From Paucibacter sp. KBW04 (lineage in GTDB: Bacteria > Pseudomonadota > Gammaproteobacteria > Burkholderiales > Burkholderiaceae_C): a DNA stretch of 64,000 nt. The first letter of the stretch is position 1. Each line of letters opens with the position of its first letter. Position numbers and translations under genes: made by a program. The stretch is from contig NZ_QAJN01000015.1 of NCBI RefSeq assembly GCF_003852425.1, positions 124,001 through 188,000 of the forward strand, given 5' to 3'. A model generated the notes under the pieces. It did not search any database. It was not told the DNA's origin and saw only the letters and a program-made list of their open reading frames with translations. Below are positions 48,571 through 57,458 of the stretch, in pieces.

Positions 48571-49890
48571 TCAATAAAAGCGGCTCAAGAGCAGGCCCAC
48601 CCCCACCGACACACTGGCAAACACCAGGGTCGGGATCAGAAAGGAGTGGTTGATGACGGCGCGGCCGATGCGGGTGCTGCCGGTCTGATCGATCTCCACG
48701 GTGGCGATTTGTGAGCCATTGGTGGGCAGCAGGCAAACGCCGATCACGGCCGGCCACATAGCGGCCAGCGTGGCCGGCGAGAGGCCCAGGGCAATGCCGA
48801 TGGGGATGATGGAGAAGGTGGTGCTGGACTGGCTGGTGGTGAGGGCCGCCACCGCGAACAGGGCCAGGGCAATCATCATCGGAGTCTGGCGGGCCAGCTC
48901 ACCCAGGCCGCCGACGATGGCGTCCGAATGCGCGGCGATAAAGGTATTGGCCATCCAGGCCACGCCAAACAAGGCCACCACCGCCACCATGCCGGAGTCA
49001 AACAGCGGACTCTTGACGATCTCACTGGCCTTGACCTTGCACAGGGCCACGATGGCCGCAGCGACGCTGAACATGGTGATCTGGATCAGCTTGGACAGGT
49101 CCACCTCCTCCAAATCCCCCTTCACCAGCACGAGCGGGCGCAGCTGCTCAAAGATGCCGGCCGCGACGATAAAGCCGACCCCGGCCAGAAAGATCAGCGC
49201 CGACAAACGCCCCTCGCGCGTGACCGGCTTGGCCTGGCCCTCGCTGCGTGGCGGGGCGATCTCGCCGGCCGCCAGGCGGCGCAGGTATTCCGGGTCTTGG
49301 TCCAGCGGCTTGCCCACGCGGTTCATCACAAACGCGCCCACCAAGATGGAGGCAATCGCGCCGGGAATGGTGATGGCCAGAATGTCGGTCAGCTTGAAGC
49401 CCAACGGCGCCAGCAGGCCCACCATGGCCGCCATGGCGGCAGACACCGGGCTGGAGGTGATGGCCAGCTGCCCGGCCGTGGTGGACAGCGCCAGCGGCCG
49501 CTCCGGCCGCAACTTGTTGGCGTACGACACCTCGTAAATCACCGGCATCAGCGAGTAGTAGATATTGCCGGTGCCCGCACCGGCACAAAACGCGTAAGTG
49601 GTGAGCGGCGCCACATAGGTGATTTGGTTGGGAAAGCGGCGAATCAGCTTCTGCGCCTGCGCCACCAGAAAGTCGATGCCACCGGCCAGCTGCATGGCGC
49701 CGGCCGCCGTCACCACGGTCATGATGATGAGCATGGCCGACACCGGCACCGGCCCCGGCGCGACGTCGAACAAGAGCACGAATAGGAACACACCCACCGC
49801 GCCAAACAGCCCGATGGCCATGCCTTTGTAATGCACGCCGACGGCGATCATGGCCAAGACCAGCAGGCCTTGCAAAAACACCATACCCAT
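48571..49890 (-). CDS. Anaerobic C4-dicarboxylate transporter (Dcu family)
   Basis: 439 residues with about ten to twelve membrane helices. The Dcu signatures are present: FCAGAGTGNIYYSLMPVIYE, SSPVSAAMAAMVGLLAP, MPVIYEVSYANKLRPERP and VCLLPTNGSQIATVEIDQ. DcuA/B/C2-like proteins exchange fumarate, malate, aspartate and succinate. The closest match by eye is the DcuA/DcuB group. Ribosome-binding site GGAG seven bases ahead of the ATG at 49890. Co-transcribed with the N-formylglutamate amidohydrolase gene, which may be fed with substrate by this carrier. Confidence 0.9.
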   Translation of the reverse strand: MGMVFLQGLLVLAMIAVGVHYKGMAIGLFGAVGVFLFVLLFDVAPGPVPVSAMLIIMTVVTAAGAMQLAGGIDFLVAQAQKLIRRFPNQITYVAPLTTYAFCAGAGTGNIYYSLMPVIYEVSYANKLRPERPLALSTTAGQLAITSSPVSAAMAAMVGLLAPLGFKLTDILAITIPGAIASILVGAFVMNRVGKPLDQDPEYLRRLAAGEIAPPRSEGQAKPVTREGRLSALIFLAGVGFIVAAGIFEQLRPLVLVKGDLEEVDLSKLIQITMFSVAAAIVALCKVKASEIVKSPLFDSGMVAVVALFGVAWMANTFIAAHSDAIVGGLGELARQTPMMIALALFAVAALTTSQSSTTFSIIPIGIALGLSPATLAAMWPAVIGVCLLPTNGSQIATVEIDQTGSTRIGRAVINHSFLIPTLVFASVSVGVGLLLSRFY

Positions 49891-49933
49891 TTATTAACTC
49901 CCTATTTGATGGTTGTGGACGAGTAGCCCACTC

Positions 49934-50149
49934 TTAAACGATGTGAATGAGTTCGGCCCAGCCGGTCCGGATGATGTGAGTGTCGATGCAATAGAGGACA
50001 AAGGCCGCCCGCTTACTCATGACCATGCTGCCGATTTCTCCCAAGCGGACCGGCAAGCGCCCGGCATGGCGATACGCCGTGAGCGTGCCGCCCATTGAGT
50101 CGAAGACTGCGGCAATGGGGCCGGACCCGAGGGTCACAGGGAAGGTCAA
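49934..50149 (-). CDS. Possible small protein, 71 residues
   Basis: A frame on the minus strand between the Dcu and hybrid kinase genes, with TFPVTLGSGPIAAVFDS, RLPVRLGEIGSMVMSKRA and FVLYCIDTHIIRTGWAEL. It looks more protein-like than an average shadow frame, but I know no family and saw no clear ribosome-binding site. The region is about 280 bases long, holds nothing else I recognised, and must carry the promoter of the Dcu operon. A gene remnant is equally possible. Confidence 0.3.
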   Translation of the reverse strand: MTFPVTLGSGPIAAVFDSMGGTLTAYRHAGRLPVRLGEIGSMVMSKRAAFVLYCIDTHIIRTGWAELIHIV

Positions 50150-50167
50150 CAGGCCGGCAGCCTGGCT

Positions 50168-53100
50168 TCAACTGCCTGCCTTGGCCGTGTAGGCCTCATG
50201 CCAGGCCACGATGGCGCTGACCATGGGGGCGATCTCACGGATCAGGGCGGTCAGGGCCGCGGGCACATCGGCCGGGTCGCCACGGCTGCTGGTGGCCACT
50301 TCCAGGCGCTCGGCGCAGCTGGACAGCTGCAACATGCCCAGATTGCCCGACAAGCCCTTGAGCCTGTGCGCCGCGCTGCCCAGGGCCGGCAGGCCGCTGA
50401 TGCGGGCCTCCTCGAACACGCTTTGGTACTGGGCGTATTGCTTGGCAAAAGTGCCCAGCAGCTTGGCCAGCAGCTCCTGGCGGCCGGCGCAGCGGGTCAG
50501 GGCGGTGTCGAAGTCGGTGCCGGGCAGATCGGGCCAGATATCGCTGCGCTTGCTGGGCAGGGCCTCGGCGCGAGTCTCGGCACCCGCTGCCGCGCGCTCC
50601 CCGGCAGCGGGCAACTCATCCAGCGCGGCGAACTGCGAGGGCCGCAAGCCCCCGGGCCCGCGTCGCTCCAGCGGCTCCGCCTGAGTCAACAGGGTGCGCA
50701 TCAACTCGGCTTGATCGATGGGTTTGCTGATATGCCCTTGCATGCCGGCCTCAGCGCACTTGCGTTTTTCTTCCGGCAAGGCATGGGCGGTCAGCGCGAT
50801 GACGCGCAGCTGGGGCGCCATCTGGTGTAGGCAGCGGGTGGCCTCGTAGCCGTCCATCTCAGGCATCTGCACATCCATCAGCACCAGGTCATAGCCATCG
50901 GGCCCGGCTTCCTGCACCCGGGCGATGGCCTGCGGCCCGCCATCGGCGCTCATCACCTCGGCGCCGGCCAGGGTCAGCAGGTCGTGCAGGATCTCGCGAT
51001 TGATGTCCACATCGTCCACGATCAGGATGCGCAGGCCGCGCAGCAGATCGGGTCCGGTCATGCGCAGAGGCGGGGCCTCATGCTGATCCTCGGCCTTGAC
51101 CTGCACCCAGGGCAGGCGCAGGGTGAAGCAAGAGCCCTTGCCCAGGGTGCTGGTGACGGTGATCAGGCCGCCCATGGCCTGGGCCAGGCGGTTGCTGATG
51201 CTCAGGCCCAAACCGGTGCCGCCGAACTGGCGGGTGATGGAGCTGTCGGCCTGCTCAAAGGCCTTGAAGATGCGCGACTGCTGCTCGGGCGCGATGCCCA
51301 CGCCGGTGTCGATCACGCTCAGCAGCAGATAGTCATCCTTCTGCGAAACGCTCAGGCGCACCTCGCCCTGGTCGGTGAACTTGATCGCATTGGCCAGCAG
51401 ATTGACCAGGATCTGCGTGACACGCAGAGCGTCGATCGCCACCCAGTCGCTGAGCAGCTTGTAGTCCAGCTGCAGGCCCAGATGCTTGGCCTCGGCCCGC
51501 TCGGCCACCAGGCCTATCACCTCCTTGCTGAGCTGGCTCAGATTGGCGGGCTGGCTGTCGATCTCCAGCTTGCCGCTCTCCACCTTGGAGTAGTCGAGGA
51601 TGTCGTTGATGACGCTGAGCAGATGGCGGCCGGAGCGCACGATGCGCTCAAAGCCATTGCGCGCGGCCGCCGGGTCGGCGCTGCGGCCTATGCCCAGCTG
51701 GGCCAAGCCCAAGACGGCATTCAGCGGGGTGCGGATCTCGTGGCTCATATTGGCCAGGAACTCGCTCTTCACCCGCGCCAGGCGTTCGGCCTCGTCCTTG
51801 GCCTGGCTCAACTCGCGCTGCAAGCGCTTCAGCGAGGTCACATCGGTGCCCAGATTGAGCACGGCATAAGGCTTTTTACGGCCGTCCAGCAGGGGCACGG
51901 TGACGATCAGATAGTCGTGCGCGCCTTCCACCGGATGGATGAACTGGCTCTCGGTGGTGGCACTGGCCGCGCCGGCCATGACCTGGGCATCGGTGTCGGC
52001 GATTTCGGCCGCCATCTCGGGCGTCAGGAAGTGGCGCGCGCTCAGGCCCAGCACCTGGTCGCGGCGATGACCCGAGGCCTGCTCAAAGCTGCGGTTGATC
52101 AAGGTGTAGCGGCCTTGCAGATCGCGAATGCTGAGCGTGATGGGCAGGGCCTCGATGATGTCCAGCAGGCGCTGCTTCTCCAGCATCAGCTCGCTGGTGC
52201 GTTCGCGCACCTGCTCTTCCAGCCGGCTGCGCTGGATGCGCAACTCGGACTCGGCGCGCACCCGCTCGGTGATGTCGTGTCCGAAGCTGACCACGCAGGA
52301 CTCGCCGCCGATCAAGAGCCGGTCCAGCTTCAAATCCCACCAGATCGGGCTGCCATCGCTGTGCCGTGACTGCCACTCGAAATACTGCGCGCCCTGGTCC
52401 AAGGTTCGGCGCACCCACAGCATGGCCTGCTCGCGTGAATAAGGGCCGCCGGGAAAGAGCAGGCTGCTATCCAGCTCGCTGGCCCGCTCACATCCAAAAG
52501 TCTTCAGAGTCTGCGCATTGGCGAATCGCAGGGCGGCCGTCTCGCCGTCCAGGATGACGATGCAGGACAGGGAGTTGTCCAGCAGCACCCGCAATCGGTC
52601 CTCACTCTCACGCAAGTCCTGCGCCGCCAGTTGCTGGGCATGCAAGGTCTCGGTCAAGAGTTGGCGGGAACTCTCCAGCGAGGACGTGACCTCCCAGAAC
52701 AAGCTGCCATAACGCATGCTCAACCAGCCCACCACCAGGCTGCTGACCATGAAAACCACCGCATAACTCGCCAGCGGCGGCAACATGCTCAGCTCCATCG
52801 GCCCGATCAGGCCTTGCGCCTCCGCCTGCCAAAGAATGAGAAATCCCAGCAGGGCAAAAGGGGTGGCCCACTGCACCGCCCGCGGCCCCACCAACAAGCC
52901 CATCACGGCCAGCCAAGCCACCATGGCCACCATGCCAGACGCATGCAGGCCGGTGCCATAGATCAGGGCCGAGCCGAACTGCAAAAGCATGGCGGCGCAG
53001 CAGAAGAAACCCACGCCCCAGCGCAGGTTGAAGCGATGGATCATCAGCAAGGCCAGGGCAGCCACGCCGAAGAAGAGGCTGCCCGAAGCCATGCGGCTCA

Positions 53101-53332
53101 GGCGCAGCGACCAGGGTAACTCCAGCTGCAAGGCCAGGGACAAGACCTGGGCCGCAGCCCCCAGCATGACCAGCACCAGCAGCACCGTGGCGCTGCGCTT
53201 GATGGAGGCATCCAGGTCCTGCCTGAAGCCTTGCAGGCTTTGCTGCCGCTCGGCGGCCAAACGGCTCGGCCCCACCGACGGCAGCGCCGGGTCGGCGGCC
53301 TGCGCCAGCAACTCAGGCTGGGGCGCGCTCAA
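50168..53332 (-). CDS. Hybrid sensor histidine kinase (MASE-like, PAS, HisKA, HATPase, REC, Hpt)
   Basis: 1054 residues. Six membrane helices in the first ~230 residues (LLVLVMLGAAAQVLSLALQ through VVFMVSSLVVGWLSM) form a MASE-like sensor, two PAS domains follow, then FLANMSHEIRTPLNAVLGLA as phosphoacceptor, the ATPase domain (NAIKFT, DTGVGIAPEQQ, GTGLGLSIS), a receiver (ILIVDDVDINRE ... LVLMDVQMPEMDG) and an Hpt domain (SAAHRLKGLSGNLG). A complete phosphorelay. The gene follows the response-regulator gene by 80 bases on the same strand, so the Hpt may pass phosphate to that regulator. Confidence 0.92.
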   Translation of the reverse strand: MSAPQPELLAQAADPALPSVGPSRLAAERQQSLQGFRQDLDASIKRSATVLLVLVMLGAAAQVLSLALQLELPWSLRLSRMASGSLFFGVAALALLMIHRFNLRWGVGFFCCAAMLLQFGSALIYGTGLHASGMVAMVAWLAVMGLLVGPRAVQWATPFALLGFLILWQAEAQGLIGPMELSMLPPLASYAVVFMVSSLVVGWLSMRYGSLFWEVTSSLESSRQLLTETLHAQQLAAQDLRESEDRLRVLLDNSLSCIVILDGETAALRFANAQTLKTFGCERASELDSSLLFPGGPYSREQAMLWVRRTLDQGAQYFEWQSRHSDGSPIWWDLKLDRLLIGGESCVVSFGHDITERVRAESELRIQRSRLEEQVRERTSELMLEKQRLLDIIEALPITLSIRDLQGRYTLINRSFEQASGHRRDQVLGLSARHFLTPEMAAEIADTDAQVMAGAASATTESQFIHPVEGAHDYLIVTVPLLDGRKKPYAVLNLGTDVTSLKRLQRELSQAKDEAERLARVKSEFLANMSHEIRTPLNAVLGLAQLGIGRSADPAAARNGFERIVRSGRHLLSVINDILDYSKVESGKLEIDSQPANLSQLSKEVIGLVAERAEAKHLGLQLDYKLLSDWVAIDALRVTQILVNLLANAIKFTDQGEVRLSVSQKDDYLLLSVIDTGVGIAPEQQSRIFKAFEQADSSITRQFGGTGLGLSISNRLAQAMGGLITVTSTLGKGSCFTLRLPWVQVKAEDQHEAPPLRMTGPDLLRGLRILIVDDVDINREILHDLLTLAGAEVMSADGGPQAIARVQEAGPDGYDLVLMDVQMPEMDGYEATRCLHQMAPQLRVIALTAHALPEEKRKCAEAGMQGHISKPIDQAELMRTLLTQAEPLERRGPGGLRPSQFAALDELPAAGERAAAGAETRAEALPSKRSDIWPDLPGTDFDTALTRCAGRQELLAKLLGTFAKQYAQYQSVFEEARISGLPALGSAAHRLKGLSGNLGMLQLSSCAERLEVATSSRGDPADVPAALTALIREIAPMVSAIVAWHEAYTAKAGS

Positions 53333-53412
53333 GTCTCACTCCGGCCAGCCTCCGCTGCCCGCCAGGGGCAAGCTGCCCCAGCATTCCGGTATCAACAGCC
53401 ATCAACAAGACC

Positions 53413-54564
53413 TCAGGCATACTGATTGAGCTTGAGAATGACGCGGGCCAGAAAGTCCTCCACCTCCTGGCTTTTGCCCATGCTGCTCAGCACGGCCTCC
53501 ATATGCTGCTTGAGCAAAGTGCTGAGGAAGTCTTCCTGGGAATGGGTCAGGCCCAGATGCAAAAAGCTGGACTCCACCTCGGAGTTGAGGCTCTCGAAAA
53601 TGGCTTTGACTTCGGCTCTTTGCGCGTGGCTGCGCGCCGAAATATCGGTCAAGGCATTGCGCGTCATGCTGACCAGATGGCGCACATCGGCCAGCTCGCG
53701 CGCGGCCATCTCGGTGTCCAGGGCCGAGACCCGCACGATGGCCCCCTCCACCAGCATGGCCACGTTGTCGATGGCCCGGCCCATGCGCTCGGAGACGGCG
53801 CGGTCCATGCCCTCACCACGGTCCATGCGCAGGTCGCGCACGAACAGCAGAACACTGCCATAGCTGAAGCCGGTATGAGCCCCCAGGGGCCGGATGCGCG
53901 CGCCCTCGGTCTGGGCCTGCAGATGATCGAGGATGGAGTTTTCCAAAGCGCTGCACGGGCTGCGCGCATTCAACGACAAGGCCGCAGCCCGCCCGCGTAT
54001 GCGCAGGCAGCCGTCGAGGCCGTAACGCTGCAAGGCCTCGAACAGCGCGCGGGCCACCTGGGCGTAATCGGCGCAGCCGGCCAGCTGCCGCTGGTACTCC
54101 AGCACCACACCGGCCTCGCCCACCATATCGGCGGTGGAGAGCACCGCGTTCATCACCTCGTCCAGCTGGCCCGCCAGCTCCCGCTGCTTGTCGCGATTGG
54201 CCAGCACCAGGCTGATCTTGGCCTGCAGCTCCGTCGGGTCAAAGGGTTTGGAGAGATAGTCCGCCCCGCCCGCCGCATAGCCTTGCAGGCGCTCATCGAT
54301 GCTGACCTTGGCCGAGTGAAAAATCACCGGAATATCGGCGCTTCGAGCGTCGGCCTTCAGGCGGCGGCAGGTTTCATAACCGTCCAGGCCCGGCATCTCA
54401 ACATCCAGTACCACCAGATCAAAAGCCTCGGTGGCGCAACGGGCCAGGGCTTGTTCACCGCCCGTGACGCAGACCACCTTGAAGGAGTCCTCCAGCGTGG
54501 CTTCCAACATCTGGAGGGTCAGCTCGTCGTCGTCGACCAGCAGCACTCGTGAAGACAAGGTCAT
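53413..54564 (-). CDS. Response regulator with long helical C-terminal part
   Basis: 383 residues. Receiver domain at ~1-125 (VLLVDDDELTLQMLEATL, DLVVLDVEMPGLDGYETCR with the phosphoacceptor Asp, VIFHSAKVS, and the LSKPFDP lysine). The remaining ~250 residues are GAF-like or helical (DEVMNAVLSTADMVGEAG, YGLDGCLRIRGRAAAL) without DNA-binding, GGDEF or HD motifs. It is probably a signalling adaptor. The ATG at 54564 is preferred to 54600. It precedes the hybrid kinase and is the likely phosphate acceptor of that system. Confidence 0.85.
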   Translation of the reverse strand: MTLSSRVLLVDDDELTLQMLEATLEDSFKVVCVTGGEQALARCATEAFDLVVLDVEMPGLDGYETCRRLKADARSADIPVIFHSAKVSIDERLQGYAAGGADYLSKPFDPTELQAKISLVLANRDKQRELAGQLDEVMNAVLSTADMVGEAGVVLEYQRQLAGCADYAQVARALFEALQRYGLDGCLRIRGRAAALSLNARSPCSALENSILDHLQAQTEGARIRPLGAHTGFSYGSVLLFVRDLRMDRGEGMDRAVSERMGRAIDNVAMLVEGAIVRVSALDTEMAARELADVRHLVSMTRNALTDISARSHAQRAEVKAIFESLNSEVESSFLHLGLTHSQEDFLSTLLKQHMEAVLSSMGKSQEVEDFLARVILKLNQYA

Positions 54565-54685
54565 GGCAACTCCCCTGGAACCGATGGTGCACAGCGGCAT
54601 GCACTGTTTCAGCGCATCGGCATGTTCGCACGGTTCTTGAGTTGCTGGGGAGTCTCGGCGTTAGTCCGCCGCCACATGACACCCG

Positions 54686-55267
54686 TCAAAAGCCCAGTCG
54701 CGCGCCCAGGCCCAGCAAGGTCGCGGCGCCCAGGGCGGCGAAGATCAGCGCGGCAATCCCATGCACCAGCCGCACGGGCACCCGGCCGGCCATGCGGTCG
54801 CCCAGGAAAACGGCCGGCACATTGGCAATCATCATGCCCAGGGTGGTGCCCGCCACCACGGCCACAAAGGCGTGGAACTGGGCCGCCAGGGCGACGGTGG
54901 CGATCTGCGTCTTGTCACCCATCTCGGCCAGGAAAAAGGCCACGATGGTGGTGCCCAGCACGCCCAGCTTGAACTTGGCGCCGCCCTCTTCCTCTTCGTC
55001 AATCTTGTCGGGGATCAGGATCCAGATGGCCATGGCCAGAAAGCTCACACCCAGCACCCAGCGCAGGGTCTGCGGGCTCAGCTGGGTGGTGATCCAGGCA
55101 CCGAGCGCACCGGCACCCGCATGGTTGATGACGGTGGCGATGAAGATGCCCAGGCAGATGGGCAGGGGCTTGCGGAAACGTGCGGCCAGCAAAAAGGCCA
55201 GCAGCTGGGTCTTGTCACCGATTTCGGCCAGGGCCACGACGCCGGTTGAAACGAGGAAGGCTTCCAT
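54686..55267 (-). CDS. GDT1/UPF0016 family manganese exporter
   Basis: 193 residues, two repeats of three membrane helices, each with the family motif E-x-G-D-K-T-Q: ALAEIGDKTQLLAFLLA near the N-terminus and FLAEMGDKTQIATVALA in the middle. GDT1/TMEM165 proteins export Mn2+ (and transport Ca2+ in eukaryotes). The ATG at 55267 (MEAFLVSTG) gives the family start; the longer frame to 55348 runs into the regulatory leader. A yybP-ykoY Mn2+ riboswitch and terminator lie in the leader, strong evidence that this is a manganese-induced Mn2+ exporter. Confidence 0.92.
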   Translation of the reverse strand: MEAFLVSTGVVALAEIGDKTQLLAFLLAARFRKPLPICLGIFIATVINHAGAGALGAWITTQLSPQTLRWVLGVSFLAMAIWILIPDKIDEEEEGGAKFKLGVLGTTIVAFFLAEMGDKTQIATVALAAQFHAFVAVVAGTTLGMMIANVPAVFLGDRMAGRVPVRLVHGIAALIFAALGAATLLGLGARLGF

Positions 55268-55340
55268 GGGGCGATTCACTTTCTGATTTTCTTTGCGGCC
55301 GGTGCGTTGAGCTTCAACCCAACACCCCAACAAAAACCAA

Positions 55341-55385
55341 TTGACCATGGCCCCACCGGCCGCTGGAGCGGGAGGGCATGGTCAA
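55341..55385 (-). terminator. Terminator stem acting as expression platform of the Mn riboswitch
   Basis: On the minus strand TTGACCATG (55385-55377) pairs with CATGGTCAA (55349-55341), with further G/C pairing inside, followed by a TTTTT-containing tract at 55330-55335. The TTTGAC at its 5' foot is also the 3' end of the riboswitch aptamer, so the two structures exclude each other. Mn2+ binding would hold the aptamer together and let transcription continue into the exporter gene. Confidence 0.75.
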
Positions 55386-55525
55386 AGGTCTTGCCAGGTC
55401 CAACAACTGCGCGCGCCATGGTCCGAAAAACCTAGAAAAGGTGGACCAAGTGTGTTGACGCGAGCCCGTGAATATTGCCAAGCTCTCTTCAAGCTGGGTT
55501 CACGGCGGCTACTCCCCAATGACGG
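55380..55525 (-). promoter_or_regulatory. yybP-ykoY manganese riboswitch
   Basis: On the minus strand the leader contains TTGGGGAGTAGCCGCC (55521-55506), GTCAACACACTTGGTCC further on, and CTGGCAAGACCTTTGAC (near 55397-55381). These are the conserved strands of the yybP-ykoY aptamer: the GGGGAGTAG left strand, the GTCAACA region, and the right strand with AGACCTTTG. GGTCC...GGACC hairpin between them forms a variable stem. The gene downstream is a Mn exporter, as expected for this RNA class, whose aptamer binds Mn2+. The outer limits are approximate. Confidence 0.88.
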
Positions 55526-55552
55526 GCGAGAGTTTAACCGAGACCCAGGGCC

Positions 55553-55960
55553 TCAAGCCTTGGCGGTCTTGACGTAGGCGCTTTTGCGAAAGCGCAGGGC
55601 CGACCAGTCCTCATCGATCGCCACCATGCGCACGCTCTCAAAACCGGCGGCCGCCAAGGCCTGCCAGCCGGTGTCGCGGTGGAAGTCGCAGCTCAAACGC
55701 TTGGAGCTTTGCTTGGGGTAGGCGAACCAGAGCTTGGCATCGCCCTCCAATCGGCCGAGCAACTGCGCCGACAAGGCCTCAACCTCGGTCAGGCGGGTGA
55801 CGAAGGCGAGCACGAATTCGGGCGAGTTCGCCTCGTCCAGCCTGCGCAGAATCTGTGGGCCAGCCAAGGCGGCGAGTTCGGGCTCGAAAGAAGCCGGCGC
55901 ATTCAAGACCAGCACGGCCGACTCATGCTTGAGATTCAACTTCTTAAAAATGGCGCTCAT
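55553..55960 (-). CDS. DUF3052 family protein
   Basis: 135 residues. The pattern VLVLNAPASFEPELAAL in the first third, LWFAYPKQSSKRLSCDF and MVAIDEDWSALRFRKS near the C-terminus is that of DUF3052, a small alpha/beta family of unknown function. The ATG at 55960 gives the family start MSAIFKKLNL. It is directly upstream (on the same strand) of the riboswitch; transcription from it would run into the leader. Confidence 0.75.
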   Translation of the reverse strand: MSAIFKKLNLKHESAVLVLNAPASFEPELAALAGPQILRRLDEANSPEFVLAFVTRLTEVEALSAQLLGRLEGDAKLWFAYPKQSSKRLSCDFHRDTGWQALAAAGFESVRMVAIDEDWSALRFRKSAYVKTAKA

Positions 55961-56120
55961 GGGCAAGGTGTCCTGCAAGGGCGAGGCGGTGGGGAGGGGC
56001 AGGCTTGATTCTCACCGGGCCTTGAGACCAAGTCTCATGACAAACCTTGTCAGCATGGCAAGCCCAAGCAAGGCGCAATCGCTTAGGCTGCCATCCTCAA
56101 ACCCGAGGAGTGCCCCAACC

Positions 56121-56510
56121 ATGAACTTCGCTTACACCATCGTCTACGTCGCCGACGTCGCCGCCTCGCTGGCATTTTTTGAAAAAGCCTTTGGCATCAA
56201 ACAACGTTTTTTGCATGAGTCGGGCGCTTACGGTGAACTGGAGACCGGCGCCACGGCGCTGGCTTTTGTAGACCACGCGACGGCCCGCGACAGCGTGGGC
56301 CAGGACTATGTGGTGGCAGCAGCCAGCCCTGCCCCGCTGGGCATGGAAATCGGCCTGAGCACCGCCGATGTGGGCGCCGCCTTCGAGCGTGCCGTGGCCG
56401 CCGGTGCCACGCCCGTCAAAGCCCCCCTCACCAAGCCCTGGGGCCAGACCGTGGCCTATGTGCGCTGCCCCGATGGCACGCTGGTGGAGCTTTGCACCCC
56501 CATGGGCTGA
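56121..56510 (+). CDS. VOC-family (glyoxalase-like) protein
   Basis: 129 residues. The paired beta-alpha-beta-beta-beta modules of the vicinal-oxygen-chelate fold are seen in YTIVYVADVAASLAFFEKAF with FGIKQRF, and GMEIGLSTADVGAAFERAVA with YVRCPDGTLVELCTPM. The final Glu (LVEL) is a usual metal position; the first module lacks an obvious His. Function unknown, possibly a resistance or isomerase-like protein. First gene of a run with TfoX-C and two DinB genes. Confidence 0.85.
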   Translation: MNFAYTIVYVADVAASLAFFEKAFGIKQRFLHESGAYGELETGATALAFVDHATARDSVGQDYVVAAASPAPLGMEIGLSTADVGAAFERAVAAGATPVKAPLTKPWGQTVAYVRCPDGTLVELCTPMG

Positions 56511-56517
56511 GCCGACC

Positions 56518-56766
56518 GTGCGTGGCCTAGGTCCCAAGAGCCGCGCCCAGTTGGCCGCATTGGGCATCCACACCCTGGCCGACTTGCAGACGCAGGACGC
56601 CTACCTGCTCTACGCCCGGCTTAAGAAAACATGGCCGGCGGCCAGCCTCAATCTGCTCTACGCCTTGATGGGCGCGCAAGAGGACCGAGACTGGCGCGAG
56701 ATAGCCCGCGAGCGCCGCAGCGAGGTCTTGTTGCGCTTGGACGATATGGGCCTGGCCCCAAAATAA
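56518..56766 (+). CDS. TfoX C-terminal domain protein
   Basis: 82 residues beginning at a GTG (56518) seven bases after the VOC stop. It is entirely a TfoX_C helix-hairpin-helix domain: GLGPKSRAQLAALGIHTLAD followed by a helical tail with SLNLLYALMGAQEDRDW and REIARERRSEVLL. Stand-alone TfoX_C proteins of this length occur in Burkholderiales; role unclear (the full-length TfoX/Sxy controls competence). It would be missed if only ATG starts were considered. Confidence 0.8.
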   Translation: MRGLGPKSRAQLAALGIHTLADLQTQDAYLLYARLKKTWPAASLNLLYALMGAQEDRDWREIARERRSEVLLRLDDMGLAPK

Positions 56767-56797
56767 ACCGAGATCAAGCCCGAAGGAGGAAAGCACC

Positions 56798-57391
56798 ATG
56801 CCCAGCCCCAGCAGCGAGCCATTGGCCCACCACCTGCTGACCCAGGCCTACAACAATGCCTGGGCCAATCACCGCCTTCTGCGCGCTTGCGCCCAGCTCA
56901 GCCCCGAAGAATTCTGGGCGCCAAGAGTGAGCTTCTTCCCCAGTATTTGCGCCACGCTCAACCACAATCTGACGGTGGACTGGTTCTATATCGACGCGCT
57001 GGAACGTGAGCTTCGCGAGGAGCCGCCCCACCCCGATTGCTACGAGTTCTTCAAGCTGGACGAGCCATTTGACAATGCGGCCGAGCTACAAGCCGCGCAA
57101 GCGCAGAGCGATCAGCGTCTGCTCCAACTTTGCGCCGCCCAAGTCGATGCCGAGCTGCAACGCCCGGTCACCATCGCCCGCCCGGGCAAGGCGCAGACCG
57201 ACAGCCGACTGCGCCTGCTCGCCCATCTTTTTCAGCACCAGATCCACCACCGCGGCCAGGTCCACGCCATGCTGGCCGGCACCGCCGTGGCGCCGCCCCA
57301 GCTGGATGAATTCTTCTGCGCCGGTGAGGCCGCGCTGCGCGCCACTGACTTAGAGGCCCTGGGCTGGAGCGAGGCGCAGATTTGGGGCTGA
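56798..57391 (+). CDS. DinB family protein
   Basis: 197 residues, four-helix bundle. The metal triad is visible: His in TLNHNLTVDW (about residue 55) and two His in FQHQIHHRGQVHAML (about 146-152). DinB-like proteins are metal-dependent, often thiol-S-transferases, with unclear substrates. A strong AAGGAGGA ribosome-binding site lies ahead of the ATG. It belongs to a same-strand run of four small genes. Confidence 0.85.
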   Translation: MPSPSSEPLAHHLLTQAYNNAWANHRLLRACAQLSPEEFWAPRVSFFPSICATLNHNLTVDWFYIDALERELREEPPHPDCYEFFKLDEPFDNAAELQAAQAQSDQRLLQLCAAQVDAELQRPVTIARPGKAQTDSRLRLLAHLFQHQIHHRGQVHAMLAGTAVAPPQLDEFFCAGEAALRATDLEALGWSEAQIWG

Positions 57392-57458
57392 AGAAGATCA
57401 AAGCCCGCCCCTTCCCATCATCAGCCCCACCCACGTCTTTCATCGAAAGGACAAGACC

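Noticed and set aside
49913-50098. 61-residue plus-strand frame opposite the possible small protein
   Set aside because: No family resemblance, no ribosome-binding site and composition like a shadow frame.
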